This document shows, one piece after another, positions 37,707 to 47,457 of a stretch of DNA of 64,000 nucleotides; within the stretch, counting starts at the first letter, position 1, and every line of letters begins with the position of its first letter. The position numbers and the translations under genes were made by a program. The DNA is from Prinia subflava (Eukaryota > Chordata > Aves > Passeriformes > Cisticolidae). The notes under the pieces are model-generated. The model did no database searches, was not told the origin of the DNA, and was given only the letters and a program-made list of their open reading frames with translations. The stretch covers positions 1,178,001 to 1,242,000 of the forward strand of contig NC_086254.1 of assembly GCF_021018805.1 (NCBI RefSeq), read 5' to 3'.

Positions 37707-37712
37707 AATAAA
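37707..37712 (+). terminator. CALN1: AATAAA, candidate CALN1 poly(A) signal
   Basis: AATAAA sits in an AT-rich stretch 159 bp before the last candidate. It is followed by a 12-bp tandem duplication (agtgtataaagg twice, about 37737-37760). It could give a slightly shorter transcript. Confidence 0.4.
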
Positions 37713-37808
37713 TCCTATGTTATTGCAAGTTATCTGAGTGTATAAAGGAGTGTATAAAGGAAAACTGAATGCCATATGTATCAGCTGTTCCCTCTAACCA
37801 AACTCTAC

Positions 37809-37816
37809 TGTAAATA
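37809..37816 (+). promoter_or_regulatory. CALN1: UGUAAAUA motif (Pumilio-type), 50 bp before the distal poly(A) signal
   Basis: Second TGTAAATA, in an AU-rich stretch (ctgtaaatatataatctg) where such sites are usually accessible. Confidence 0.4.
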
Positions 37817-37865
37817 TATAATCTGTATAAAAATATTTTAATTTTACCATTATTTATGCAATAGA

Positions 37866-37871
37866 AATAAA
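37866..37871 (+). terminator. CALN1: AATAAA, probable distal CALN1 poly(A) signal
   Basis: AATAAA is followed at once by a strongly T-rich run (ggttttttt...), as expected of a downstream U/GU-rich element. Sequence character changes to ordinary intergenic DNA soon after. This is the best-formed 3'-end signal after CALN1. Confidence 0.6.
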
Positions 37872-38589
37872 GGTTTTTTTCTTTTGATGAAGCTTTTTTT
37901 CCTCTTTTGAAGCACTGATATTTATTCATGCCTGAGTACAAGAGCAAAAGCAAGATTTGCATAAAATATTAGGACAGAGACCCTTTATTTCTTCTGAGAG
38001 ATACATGAACATTTGGGGGAGGTTATTTTGCTTTGAAAATAGATTTACATATTTAAAAGCCTGTTACTACAGAAGGAGCTCCTGGCTGGAGAAATGGGAT
38101 CAGCAACTCCAGATGCACAGGAAGCCAAAGAGAGGGATTGAACTTCTCTGGAAGGCAAAGCCACAACTGGTCAGATCTCAGAGAGAGAGGTCAGCACTTG
38201 CTTAAAAAGCCCTTTTTTATCCCTCCCAGAGAGCCAGAGGCTGATCCCTGAGCTCGGGTGGGCTTGGGGCACTGTTACTGCTGGGAGGAGGATGTTGAGC
38301 ACAGCTGTAATCCTGACTCTGGTACTGCCAAGGCCTGAGCACTGCTGTGTGAGGATTAACTGCACTCAGGTGTCCTGGGGAGCCCTTGGTCCCTCAACAA
38401 ACCCAGATCTCCTCACTTCCCTGAAGTCCTTCTTCCACAGGAGCCAGCCCAGCACGTCCTGCTGGAGAAGGGGACAGGGAGGTTAATGACCGACACCACA
38501 ATTCCTGACACTGGTGCCTAAATTCAGTTTGAAAAGGGAGTTGTTGGTGTTGGCAAAGCAGCTTCCCCCTGGTGGGGCCAAGCCACAGT

Positions 38590-38712
38590 AGCAGGACAAG
38601 GCTGGATGGGGTTTGGGGCAGCCTGGGATAGGGGAAGGTGTCCCTGCCCATGGAATGAGATGGGCTTGAAGGTCCCTTCCAGCCCAAACCGTTCTGGGAT
38701 CCTGTGACAGGC
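38590..38712 (+). mobile_element. CR1 3' fragment
   Basis: Sense copy: gctggatggggtttggggca, gatgggcttgaaggtccctt and ccaaaccgttctgggatcc. Confidence 0.8.
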
Positions 38713-39934
38713 TGGGTCTGCGCAATTCCATGCAATCCCTGCAATCCTGGCAGGGATTGCCACTGGACAGCAAGCAGTGCAGGAAATCCACATTTACCAA
38801 ATCTGTAAAGTATGGAAAAAGGCACTGCACACTTTCCTTGACCTCTCATGTCATTGGAGAGTGTTCCAATGAATGGCTCAGGAATGAGCCTGGATTTATT
38901 ACAGGAATGAATCAAAGGTACTCCAGGAATTCCTGTATATTTACCATAGGAAGAACAAGCAATTGAAGGAATTCCTGGCTGGAAGGAGAAGCCTGCACCC
39001 CACACTGAAAGCTGTTCTCATGCAGGTCAGTGTGCTCAGTGCCCTCAATGAAAAGCCAGGCTTGCACCTTGACTTTCAGCCACCAGAGCTGTCCAGAAAT
39101 TGAAATTTGCTGCTTCTACAGATGCTCTGCCCACCAGCCCTTGGAGAGGTGAGCACAGCACAGTGTGACACCACCAGAAAATCACCCCAACTGCAGGAAA
39201 AAAGCAACATTAAAAAAGAAAAAGCACCCCACCCCTGGCCTGACAGCAAACTGCTTTATCTCTCCAGAACCATCCCACAAATGTAACGGTTGTCCCAGCT
39301 CCACCAAAACCAGTCTGTCTCCCTTGTCATTTTAATACTCTCCATTAATGGAGATTTGAATGGTTAATTTAATACTCTCCATTAATGTAGAAATGCAGGT
39401 GGAAACACCACCCCAAAGCCTCATCCTTCAGCTGTGCCCCATCACGGCTTTTTGGGGGCTACTGCTGCTGTGGGAGCAGGCACCAGCAGTAGGCAGGAGC
39501 GATGGTGCAGGTCTAATCCAGCTCCCAGGGAATCAGTGGAAACATTCCCAGACTTTGTGGGATTTGGATTAGGTCATCACACAGAACAGCACTTCACACC
39601 CTGGCTCCTTGCTTTGTTTAAATGGAGTCTGGCCAGGACTTGGAATTTAATTACTGAAATACAAGTTCTGAAGAATAGAAATAAATAAACCTTTTCTTAC
39701 CCTGAGTGAAATTCAGGCACAGCCCTCTGGCCATGGCTGGGCTCCCCAAGCTCAAACCTGCAGCTGTGTCCTGGTTTGACCCCACACTTTCCCCAGGCAG
39801 GTCCAGGCTGATCCAGAGACCCCCCAGCCCTGGACTGATCCCAGCGTGGGCAGCAGGAAAGGGATTGGGATTCTGACCCCGTGCTCAGGTAAGAGCCCAC
39901 CTGCAGAGCTGCCCCAGCCCTGGGCCCAGCACAG

Positions 39935-40402
39935 GCAGCACCTGGAGCTGCTGGAGGAGCCCAGAGGAGGCTCCAGGATGGGCAGAGGGATGGAGCAGCT
40001 CTGCTGGGAGGAAAGGCTGGGAGGGCTGAGAATGTTCACCTGGAGAGGAGAAGCTTCAGAGTCACCTATCTGTGACCTTCCAGGACCTCTGCAGGCAGCC
40101 TGCAGGAAACATGGAGAGAGACTTTGGGCAGGGGATGGAGTGACAGGACAAGGGGTAATGAGATCAAACTGACAGAGAATGGGTTGGATATTGGGAAGGA
40201 ACTGTTCCCAGTGAGGGCGCTGAGGCCCTGGCACAGGGTGCCCAGAGCAGCTGTGGCTGCCCCTGGATCCCTGGCAGTGCCCAAGGCCAGGTTGGACAGG
40301 GCTTGGCGCAGCCTGGGACAGTGGAAGGTGTCCCTGCCATGGCAGGGGTAGAATGGGATGAGCTTTAAAGTCCCTTCCACCCCAAACCCTTCTGAGATTC
40401 TT
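39935..40402 (+). mobile_element. CR1 LINE 3' fragment, about 465 bp
   Basis: Sense copy including the upstream cctggagaggagaagcttc region and the complete terminal module, ending caaacccttctgagattctt. Confidence 0.9.
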
Positions 40403-40429
40403 GGACCCTGCAGGCTGCCTTTGTTGCTA

Positions 40430-40640
40430 TGAGCTCACCCACTGCATTCTCGCTCTTTCCTCATTAACATCTCTAGGAAGTATTTGCTAATGCAAATCCA
40501 GAGGCAGTAATTTATCTGGGCCGAGCCAGTTAATCCTGGCAAGGCTCTCCCTTGTAAGTATAGACCAATATCATCTTGTTTTAATTGCTTCTTTCAGTGT
40601 TCCTTAACAAATCAAAAACATTTTAATTAAAAAATTCACC
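40430..40640. other. AT-rich candidate conserved non-coding element with octamer
   Basis: Unique sequence with a perfect POU octamer ATGCAAAT (in tttgctaatgcaaatcc, about 40487-40503) and several TAAT cores (gttaatcc, tttaattgc, tttaattaaa). It directly follows a CR1 end. Constraint is a guess from its texture. Confidence 0.25.
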
Positions 40641-41756
40641 AAGAATATCTTCCAGATCTTTTCCCATTTGTTCTTCTTCCTACCAAAATTATCAGGACAA
40701 TTGTGAAGTTCTAAAGAAAGTAATTACAGCAGATGTTGATCTCTGCTGTAGCACCAGGCTTACTGAATGCTGCACATCGGTCCCCTGACTTCTACTTTTT
40801 TTGCAGTTTTGTGAAGCAGAAATTTCCATCCTTGGTCTTCCCTCAGAAATGAGGCTCTCTGTGTAGGAGCTGAGATGATTTCGTTCCAGCTTTCAGCCAG
40901 CTGCTAAGGCTTGGGGAAATTTGGAGGGGATAAGGGGGAAGAAAAGAGGAGATACAGTTAGGGAACTGCCAGGGATACAGGGATTTGGGGATAGAACAGT
41001 AAGGGATGGCTGAAAGATGTTTTATTTTAATCTGATACCACTCCTAGGCAGAAAGGCCCTGCTCCACCATCAGCTCCCCAAAAGGGAAGAGGATAAATCC
41101 ACTGGAAGTGGCAGTATCAGGCTGAGGATGCCAAGTGCCACGCCTGGCACACTGCAATAAATCTCTTCTAACCCTAATTACTGCCTAAATTTCCACTTGC
41201 CCATAACGACCTGCTTTGGAATAAGCTGTCAGAAATAACTGCCCACGCAGTGACAGACAGCTGAGATGATCACAGGAGTGTCACTGCAGACAGGAATTAA
41301 ATGCAAGTGTTAGCACATGGCCCACAACCTAGCAGGATGCTGGTGGTCTAGGAAAGCCAATTTTCAGCATCCTCAGACTGCTCAGGGCCTCAGAAGGAGC
41401 AGGTTTTTTTATTGAAGGAGCAGTGTCCCCCACCCATAGGGCAAGAAAAATACCATCCCTTTGTTGGAGGCAAAATACCTCTAGGTCTGAGCTAAAATTA
41501 TAAACACAAAGGGACAAAACTCTGGGGGTTTTCTGGGAGATAAAGTTGTGCAAAAGTGCCAGCTCTTCTTTCTCTTTATCATGAGTTTCACAAAAAATTC
41601 GGGTCTCTGCCTCCAGGCCATCAGTTCTCAGCCTCTGTCGTGCTGAATTTGTCGAGCTGGCCCTGCCAGGGAGGTCTCTCTGCACTGGAGATTTTGGGCA
41701 AATCCCAGCAGGTGCAGGAATGGGCCCCATGTGGTTGGTTTTGAGACATCAAAGAT

Positions 41757-42035
41757 TGTAGAATTCCAGAGTGGCCTGCATTGGAAAGGACCTTAAAACC
41801 CATCCAGTGCCATCCCTGCCATGGCAGGGACACCTTCCACTGTCCCAGGCTGCTCCAACTCCAAATGTCCAGCCTGACCTTGGGCACTGCCAGGGATCCA
41901 GGGGCAGCCACAGCTGCTCTGGGCACCCTGTGCCAGGGCCTGCCCACCCTGCCAGGGAAAAATTCCTTCCCAATATCCCATCCATCCCTGCCCTGTGGCA
42001 GTGGGAAGCCATTCCCTGTGTCCTGCCATCATGGC
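41757..42035 (-). mobile_element. CR1 3' fragment
   Basis: Antisense copy from ttgtagaattccagagtggc through the terminal module to the GGGAAGCCATTCCCTGTGTC region. Confidence 0.9.
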
Positions 42036-42814
42036 TGGGACAGCAGCAGCTGATCTCTGCAGCGCTGAGTTTCACACACACAGACTGTAGGGCAATGGCA
42101 CAAATACTGCAAATCCCAGCCCTGGGGGTGCTGCAGACACCCAGCACTGGGGTCCCTCTGCTGTTGGGGTCACTCCCCTGTAGTGAGGGGTGACATGGAC
42201 AAGGCTCCACTGATGTCTCCACTCCTGGCACTGCTCCAGGGGCAGAGCAGAGATCCCAGGGGCACCTCAGCCTTGAGGAGAACATGATGCCACCAAGCCT
42301 CCAGATCCAGAAAGTTCCAGCTCACAGTTTGTTTCAGAGCAAAGCACCAGAACCTCCTTGAAGTGAAAGATGTCACCTGGAGGAGCTGAGAGCCCCCAGC
42401 CTGGTACGAGCAGTGCTGTGTGAGAAGGGTAATCACTGCATGTGAGGAAGAAAAAGTCTCAAGTGATTGCTGTTTGCAGAGGCTGATTAAATAGAAATTA
42501 AACTCATCTGCATGTTCAGTGAGAAATGTGAATGGAATAGCAAGAGCTATTCCCACTGGCCTTTGGGGAGCTCATCCCTGGCCTGGCATGTCCCACACGT
42601 GGAGCTGTGGAGCTTCCAGGCTGGCACCAGCAGCTTTGGCATCTGCAGATTGTTGAAATTAAACTTCCAGAGAGGTGGTTTCACATAGAGAATGAACAAC
42701 ATCAGCCTCAAGCTGCTCGTGGGGAGGACACAGTTCCCTGTTTGCCACATTCCAGTTCCTGCTGCTCGTCTTTACTGCACTCAGCTTCCCCAAATACTGC
42801 TCCAGCTTGGGATG

Positions 42815-42860
42815 GAACAGAACAGAACAGAACAGAACAGAACAGAACAGAACAGAACAG
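42815..42860. repeat. (GAACA)9 pentanucleotide repeat
   Basis: 46 bp of uninterrupted GAACA units, followed by one variant unit (cacag). Confidence 0.95.
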
Positions 42861-42959
42861 CACAGCTTATTTCAGCTGAAATGACCCACAATGATCATGA
42901 GCAGTCTAGCTCTCACCACTTAAGGGCTGACCAAAAGTTAAGGTTTTCAAGGGCAATTT

Positions 42960-43065
42960 CCAAGCTCTTCCTAAACATTGACGGGCTTGGGGCATCGACC
43001 ATGTCTCTGAGAGGATCAGGTGATCAGTGTCTGTCTTTTGGTACAGAAATGCTTCCTCAGGTTCC
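42960..43065 (-). mobile_element. Probable worn CR1 fragment
   Basis: cttcctaaacattgacgggc, then ttggggcatcgaccatgtct and aatgcttcctcaggt, resemble the reversed interior of an old CR1. Divergence is high, so this is tentative. Confidence 0.4.
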
Positions 43066-46000
43066 TGGCAATGCCCTGAGGCCTCCGCAGGCCCTTGCCA
43101 TGAAGTTATCAGACGGATGAATTCCTCAAACACCCCAGCTCTCATTAAGAAAGGATTTCTTCATCTTCTCCCACCCTGTACAAGGGGACAGGACCTAATT
43201 TCTAAATGTGAATTATCATCCAGAGCCCCCTGGGCTGGCACCCTGTCCCTGTCACCGTCTGTGCCTGGGAAGCAGCAGGGACCTCCCTGGTGCAGGAGGG
43301 ATGAGGCCAGCTCAGAGCATCCTGCACGTGGGAGGTGTCTGGAGAACCCGTGGCTTTCTCCTGCCTCCCTCAGGATGGGTCTGGCGACCTTGGGCTCAAA
43401 CCAAGCCTTGCTCTGGGGAGGAACAATTGGATTCCTGCATTCCGTGGTCAGGAATGGCGATCACACCCCCCAAGGTACTTCATTATCAGGATGCAGCATT
43501 ATCACAGACCCCAGGATACAGCATTTTCTCTCACCATTTCTAAGGGAGCCTTTCTGAGCACAAGCAGGAGCCTGAAGTGCTGTGAACAGACGGATGCAGG
43601 GAGATGCGTGAAGAACCCAGTGACCACAGCCCTGGGATCTGAGGGAGAGGGGATGCTGCTTCCCACCACATTGTGTGAGCTCCCACTGTGCTGCTGCCAA
43701 TTTTAGTGTCTTCTCTCACTTTGAACCGGAGAGAACCTAAAAGCCTGAAAAATACTGAAAATGGGGATTGCTGCTTATGGTGAGAGAAATCTCCAAGCAC
43801 CAGGAACGGCTCCAGCTTAGGACCTGTCAACTCAGACCTGCCAAAATTAAATCTATTTGAAAGTGCATAACCCATAGTTTAATCCCAAAGATCTACAGCA
43901 TTCTGCTTGAAATATTTATTATTTCTTATACTCCATTTCAGAGAGGATTTTTAAAATCAATTAACTCCTGTCCTTTTCACATGGAGAGCAATCACAGCAT
44001 TCATTCCCTCTTGGAGAAATTAACCTTGCAAGTATTTTAAAATTATTGTCCCCTATAAGGAGGAAAACCAAACATTGGTTCAGAGGGCAAAAAGGAAGAA
44101 ATGACAGGGAACAAGACTGGGATAAAACTGAAAAAATGTTGAGGACATGGATTTGCTTGTGCTGGTCTCAGCAACAGGCACAGAGAAAGACGTGATACAT
44201 CAGGGGTGCTACAAAGTATTGGCATTTTTTGAGTTGAGTGCTGCCATGATAAACTGCTTAAACTATCCAGGACTGGTCAGGCAGAAAGCTGGAGTTCCGT
44301 TTATAATTGCAATTATTGCAGTATTTTCAAACAAATCGGAGTCAATGCCCATGAATAAAGACGCTTTTATGGAGAAGCTGGAGAAGATGAAACCATTTCA
44401 GGTGATCAGGGAATGGGAAGGAACCTCCAGTTAAACATCATCTCCTTTAACAGCCTTGCTGTACCACAGCACCTCTGAGAAGAGCAGCAGCAAAGGTAAA
44501 AGGCAAACTGAGGCACCTCCCCCTGTCAGACCCGGGCCCCCAAAAAGCCCCTCAGGGACCAGCACTTGGGGATTCTCTCCTAAGAGCTCCTGGCTGCCAT
44601 CCAGGTGATTTCTCCAGAGAATCTGGTGCCCAGCAGGAGCTCACACATGGCATGGCACTGGGAGGATGTGAGGGCTGCAGAGCCCCAGAGATCACTGTCC
44701 ACTGCCAGCATGTGACACAGGGGCTGTGCCAGGGCAAACCTGAACCATCCAAAGGGAGAGGTGCTGAAAGGCCCAGCAGCACACGGCCTGTGCTCCAGTG
44801 ACCTCCCAGGCAAAGGGGTCTGGGGAGGACAGGGGAGCTCAGCAGTGAATGTCTGGCTGTGCAGGCAGAGCTGAAGGTTTGGGCTCCCAGCACCAGGGAT
44901 CAACCCTTGAGCAGCTGGATCTGTTGGGAGCTGATGGTATCCACCTGACCTCATACCATAGGCAAAACCAGGGCTGTGGGACTCAGGAGGGACAGGGAAA
45001 TCTGCCCAGCAGGCTCTGACAAGAGCTGCAGTGGCCCCCTGGACACTGTGCTGACTGCAGGGATCATGTTCCCTCTGCTTCCCTCTGCATTCCCAGGCTG
45101 TGCCAGGCATTCCAGAGGGGCTGTGGAAGCTCTGGCTGGGCAGGACCAAGCATGAGGCACCTCAGGTGTGTGTCCATGTGTCCACACAGGAGACTCTGAG
45201 TGTTCTCCAGGGAATCAATGAAAATTCTGCTCATCCCAGCCCTTGTGCAGGGCCTTGGCATTGCACGCCTGGACACGCTGGGCACTCAGGGACATCGCTC
45301 TGCTGTCACTGGGATTGACCCCTGGGAAACCACCTGCCCCTCACCCCTTGGAAATGGCTCTTTGGGGTCAAGGTCCCCTCCCACAGCAGCCTGTGGTGTG
45401 CCCTGAGCCCTGTGCCACCCTGCAGACATGTTGCAGTGGGGGCTGCTCCTAAGGGCCCCAGCAGGTCCCACTGTCCCTGGGCAAGCAGTGAGTGCACACC
45501 GGGTTCTGCCCTGCTCCCAGCCCAGCCCCTCGAGGGAACACCTGGCTCAGTGTCCATGGCTGCTGCTGGGGCACTGGGACAGGCCTTGCCCCTGCTGCTG
45601 CCTGGGCCCTCTGGTTGCTGCCCCACATCCCTGCAGCTCCTGTCCCTGATCCCCAGCGTGGGCTCCCTCCATCCCAGCCCCACCCAGCCCGCTGTGCTGC
45701 TCATCCCACAGCCCATGTTCACATCTCTGCTGTTCTGGGGTGTGCCAGGCCTCCTCCAGTACCTGCAGGCAGTCAGGAATGGGCTGCGTGAGGCCAGCCG
45801 AGAGCGGATGCAGCAGTGGGAGGAATTCCTGACCCAGCAGATGTCTTGGCTGCTGCAGGAGCTGGCACAGGGGACCCTGGGACAGAGATTGGGGGCTGGG
45901 GAGCCCTGCTCTGGGCTTCCCTGCTGCAGGGGATGTTCTGGGCTGCTGCTGGAGGGCTGATCCTTGTCCTGGAGCTGTGGTTTTGCCTCGGGAAAATGAG

Positions 46001-46923
46001 CTGTGGGCCAGAGAGGAGCAGCAGAGCTTGGGAGAGCAATGTCCGAGCTCCAGCAGTGCTGGGGAGAGCCCCGGCTGTGCCAGGGTGAGCCCCCTCAGCT
46101 CTGGGGAGAGCTCCAGCAGTGCAGGGGGAGCTCCAACAGCAGCACACAGAACAAAGAAGAAGGGGACAGTGCTTTCAATGACCTGGGATGGCTTTTAGAG
46201 GAGCACATCAACTGGCCTGTCCTGGACCTGAGCTGAGATTGTACCATTGTGACCAACCTGATGGACAGCTTGACCACTGCCCTCAGCCATGCCCTGTGCA
46301 ACAGCTTCCAGCTGGTGCCACAACGAGCCATGGGGGTGGGCAGCACCTTCGAGGGCTGGAGCCCCTGTGCCCAGGGCCTGGTCTACACCCTGCTGGTGCC
46401 CCTGGATCCCCCAGGACATTTCTTCCACCTGGAGCAGGCTGCTGCAGGGCCACTGCCCGGGAAGAGCTCCCACATCCGTGGGAGGCTGGGGTGCACAGCA
46501 CGGGGCAGTGCCTGCCCAGGCCGGGGTGTGCTTCCTGCACAGCTCCCAGAGCCGCTGGCCAGGCCTCAGGAGCTCAGCCTGCTGCACCCCTGTGCTCCGG
46601 CCCTGCCTGGGCATGCACAAAACCTCCTGCTGGCCCCACGGGCTGCTGACCCCGGCCTGGGTGCAGTGCCCGGAGCCACACGTGGCACCTGAGAGCGGTG
46701 CCCTCCACGCACGTCCTCAAATTCCAGCTGAACCGGGGCAGCTCAGTGCTGGAGCTGCTGCTGGCGCTGTGGCGAGGCCTCTCGGGCACCTACCCGAGCA
46801 GCCAGCCTGGAGAGCCCCCGCTGCCATGGGGCACCGCCTGGCCCGGGTGCCATGGTGGCAGAGGCCCGGCAGGCCCCGTGGGACAGCGTCACCCTGACGG
46901 CCCTGGAGCTCGTGGCCCGTGCC

Positions 46924-46929
46924 CTGAGG
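46924..46929. repeat. Left target-site duplication (CTGAGG)
   Basis: CTGAGG precedes the LTR, and CTGGGG (47458-47463, one mismatch) follows it. Deleting the LTR and one copy keeps the pseudogene's local reading frame. Confidence 0.7.
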
Positions 46930-47457
46930 TGTGTGGGTGAAAGCAGGAACAGGACACTGGACTGCCAGGGTAGCTGTTCTCAGTCTTTAATGAAGCATCA
47001 GTCTCATTACAGGGGTTGAGACAATTGAGAGAAAGTAACAGCACACAGCCTGCCAGCGGCAGCCTCAGGTTTTCTGTTACAGAGCATCTTAAAAAACTTT
47101 TCAGGATACTGCTCAAGCTTGGAGGTGTTTTAGCCAATCAATTATAGCACACGTACACGTGCTTCAAACAATGCTAGCTTGTATGCTTTTCTACTGACAA
47201 TACACAATGCTCTTATTAATGACCTTCTACTATCTTGTCAGGAATATATTTCTGTGGTGTTAAGATTTATTCAAGCCAAATCTAGAAACTCAACCTTCAT
47301 TTCCCAGGTCGCTGTTATACTCTATCTATATCTATATACTCTATCTTCTCTAGTTTCAGATTCTTCACTGCACTCTTCACTGAGTCCTCAGCTTTTTCTG
47401 TCTGAGGCCTGCTTTTTCAGCTCCTAAAAATCCTTTTTACTTTTAGTGTTTCCCACA
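46930..47457 (-). mobile_element. Solo LTR of an endogenous retrovirus inside the ITPRIPL1-like pseudogene
   Basis: A 528-bp AT-rich element with TGTGTGGG...CCCACA ends, in contrast to the GC-rich pseudogene around it. On the - strand it has AATAAA (complement of 47266-47271) and ATTAAA (complement of 46986-46991) about 55 bp before its 3' end, as expected at an R/U5 boundary. A 6-bp duplication is typical of ERVK-like integrations. No internal retroviral sequence is left. Confidence 0.8.

Larger units (their letters stand above)
31295..37890 (+). other. CALN1: CALN1 3' UTR (probable extent)
   Basis: No other gene or exon is seen for 6.6 kb after the stop. The stretch 37640-37890 looks like a classic vertebrate 3' end: AT-rich, with two UGUAAAUA motifs (37669, 37809) and AATAAA followed by a U-rich run. 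Internal poly(A) candidates (33461, 37707) would give shorter forms. Inside lie a 14-bp C-rich minisatellite (33593-33672), an 18-base T run (about 34253-34270) and a CR1 tail remnant (about 35247). The true end is inferred from signals alone. Confidence 0.6.
37891..45714. other. Intergenic region between CALN1 and the ITPRIPL1-like pseudogene
   Basis: I see no supported gene here. It holds CR1 copies (38590, 39935, 41757, perhaps 42960), a (GAACA)n tract and an AT-rich candidate conserved element (40430-40640). A 96-codon + strand ORF (44147-44434) resembles nothing I know. The rest looks like unique non-coding DNA. Confidence 0.6.
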
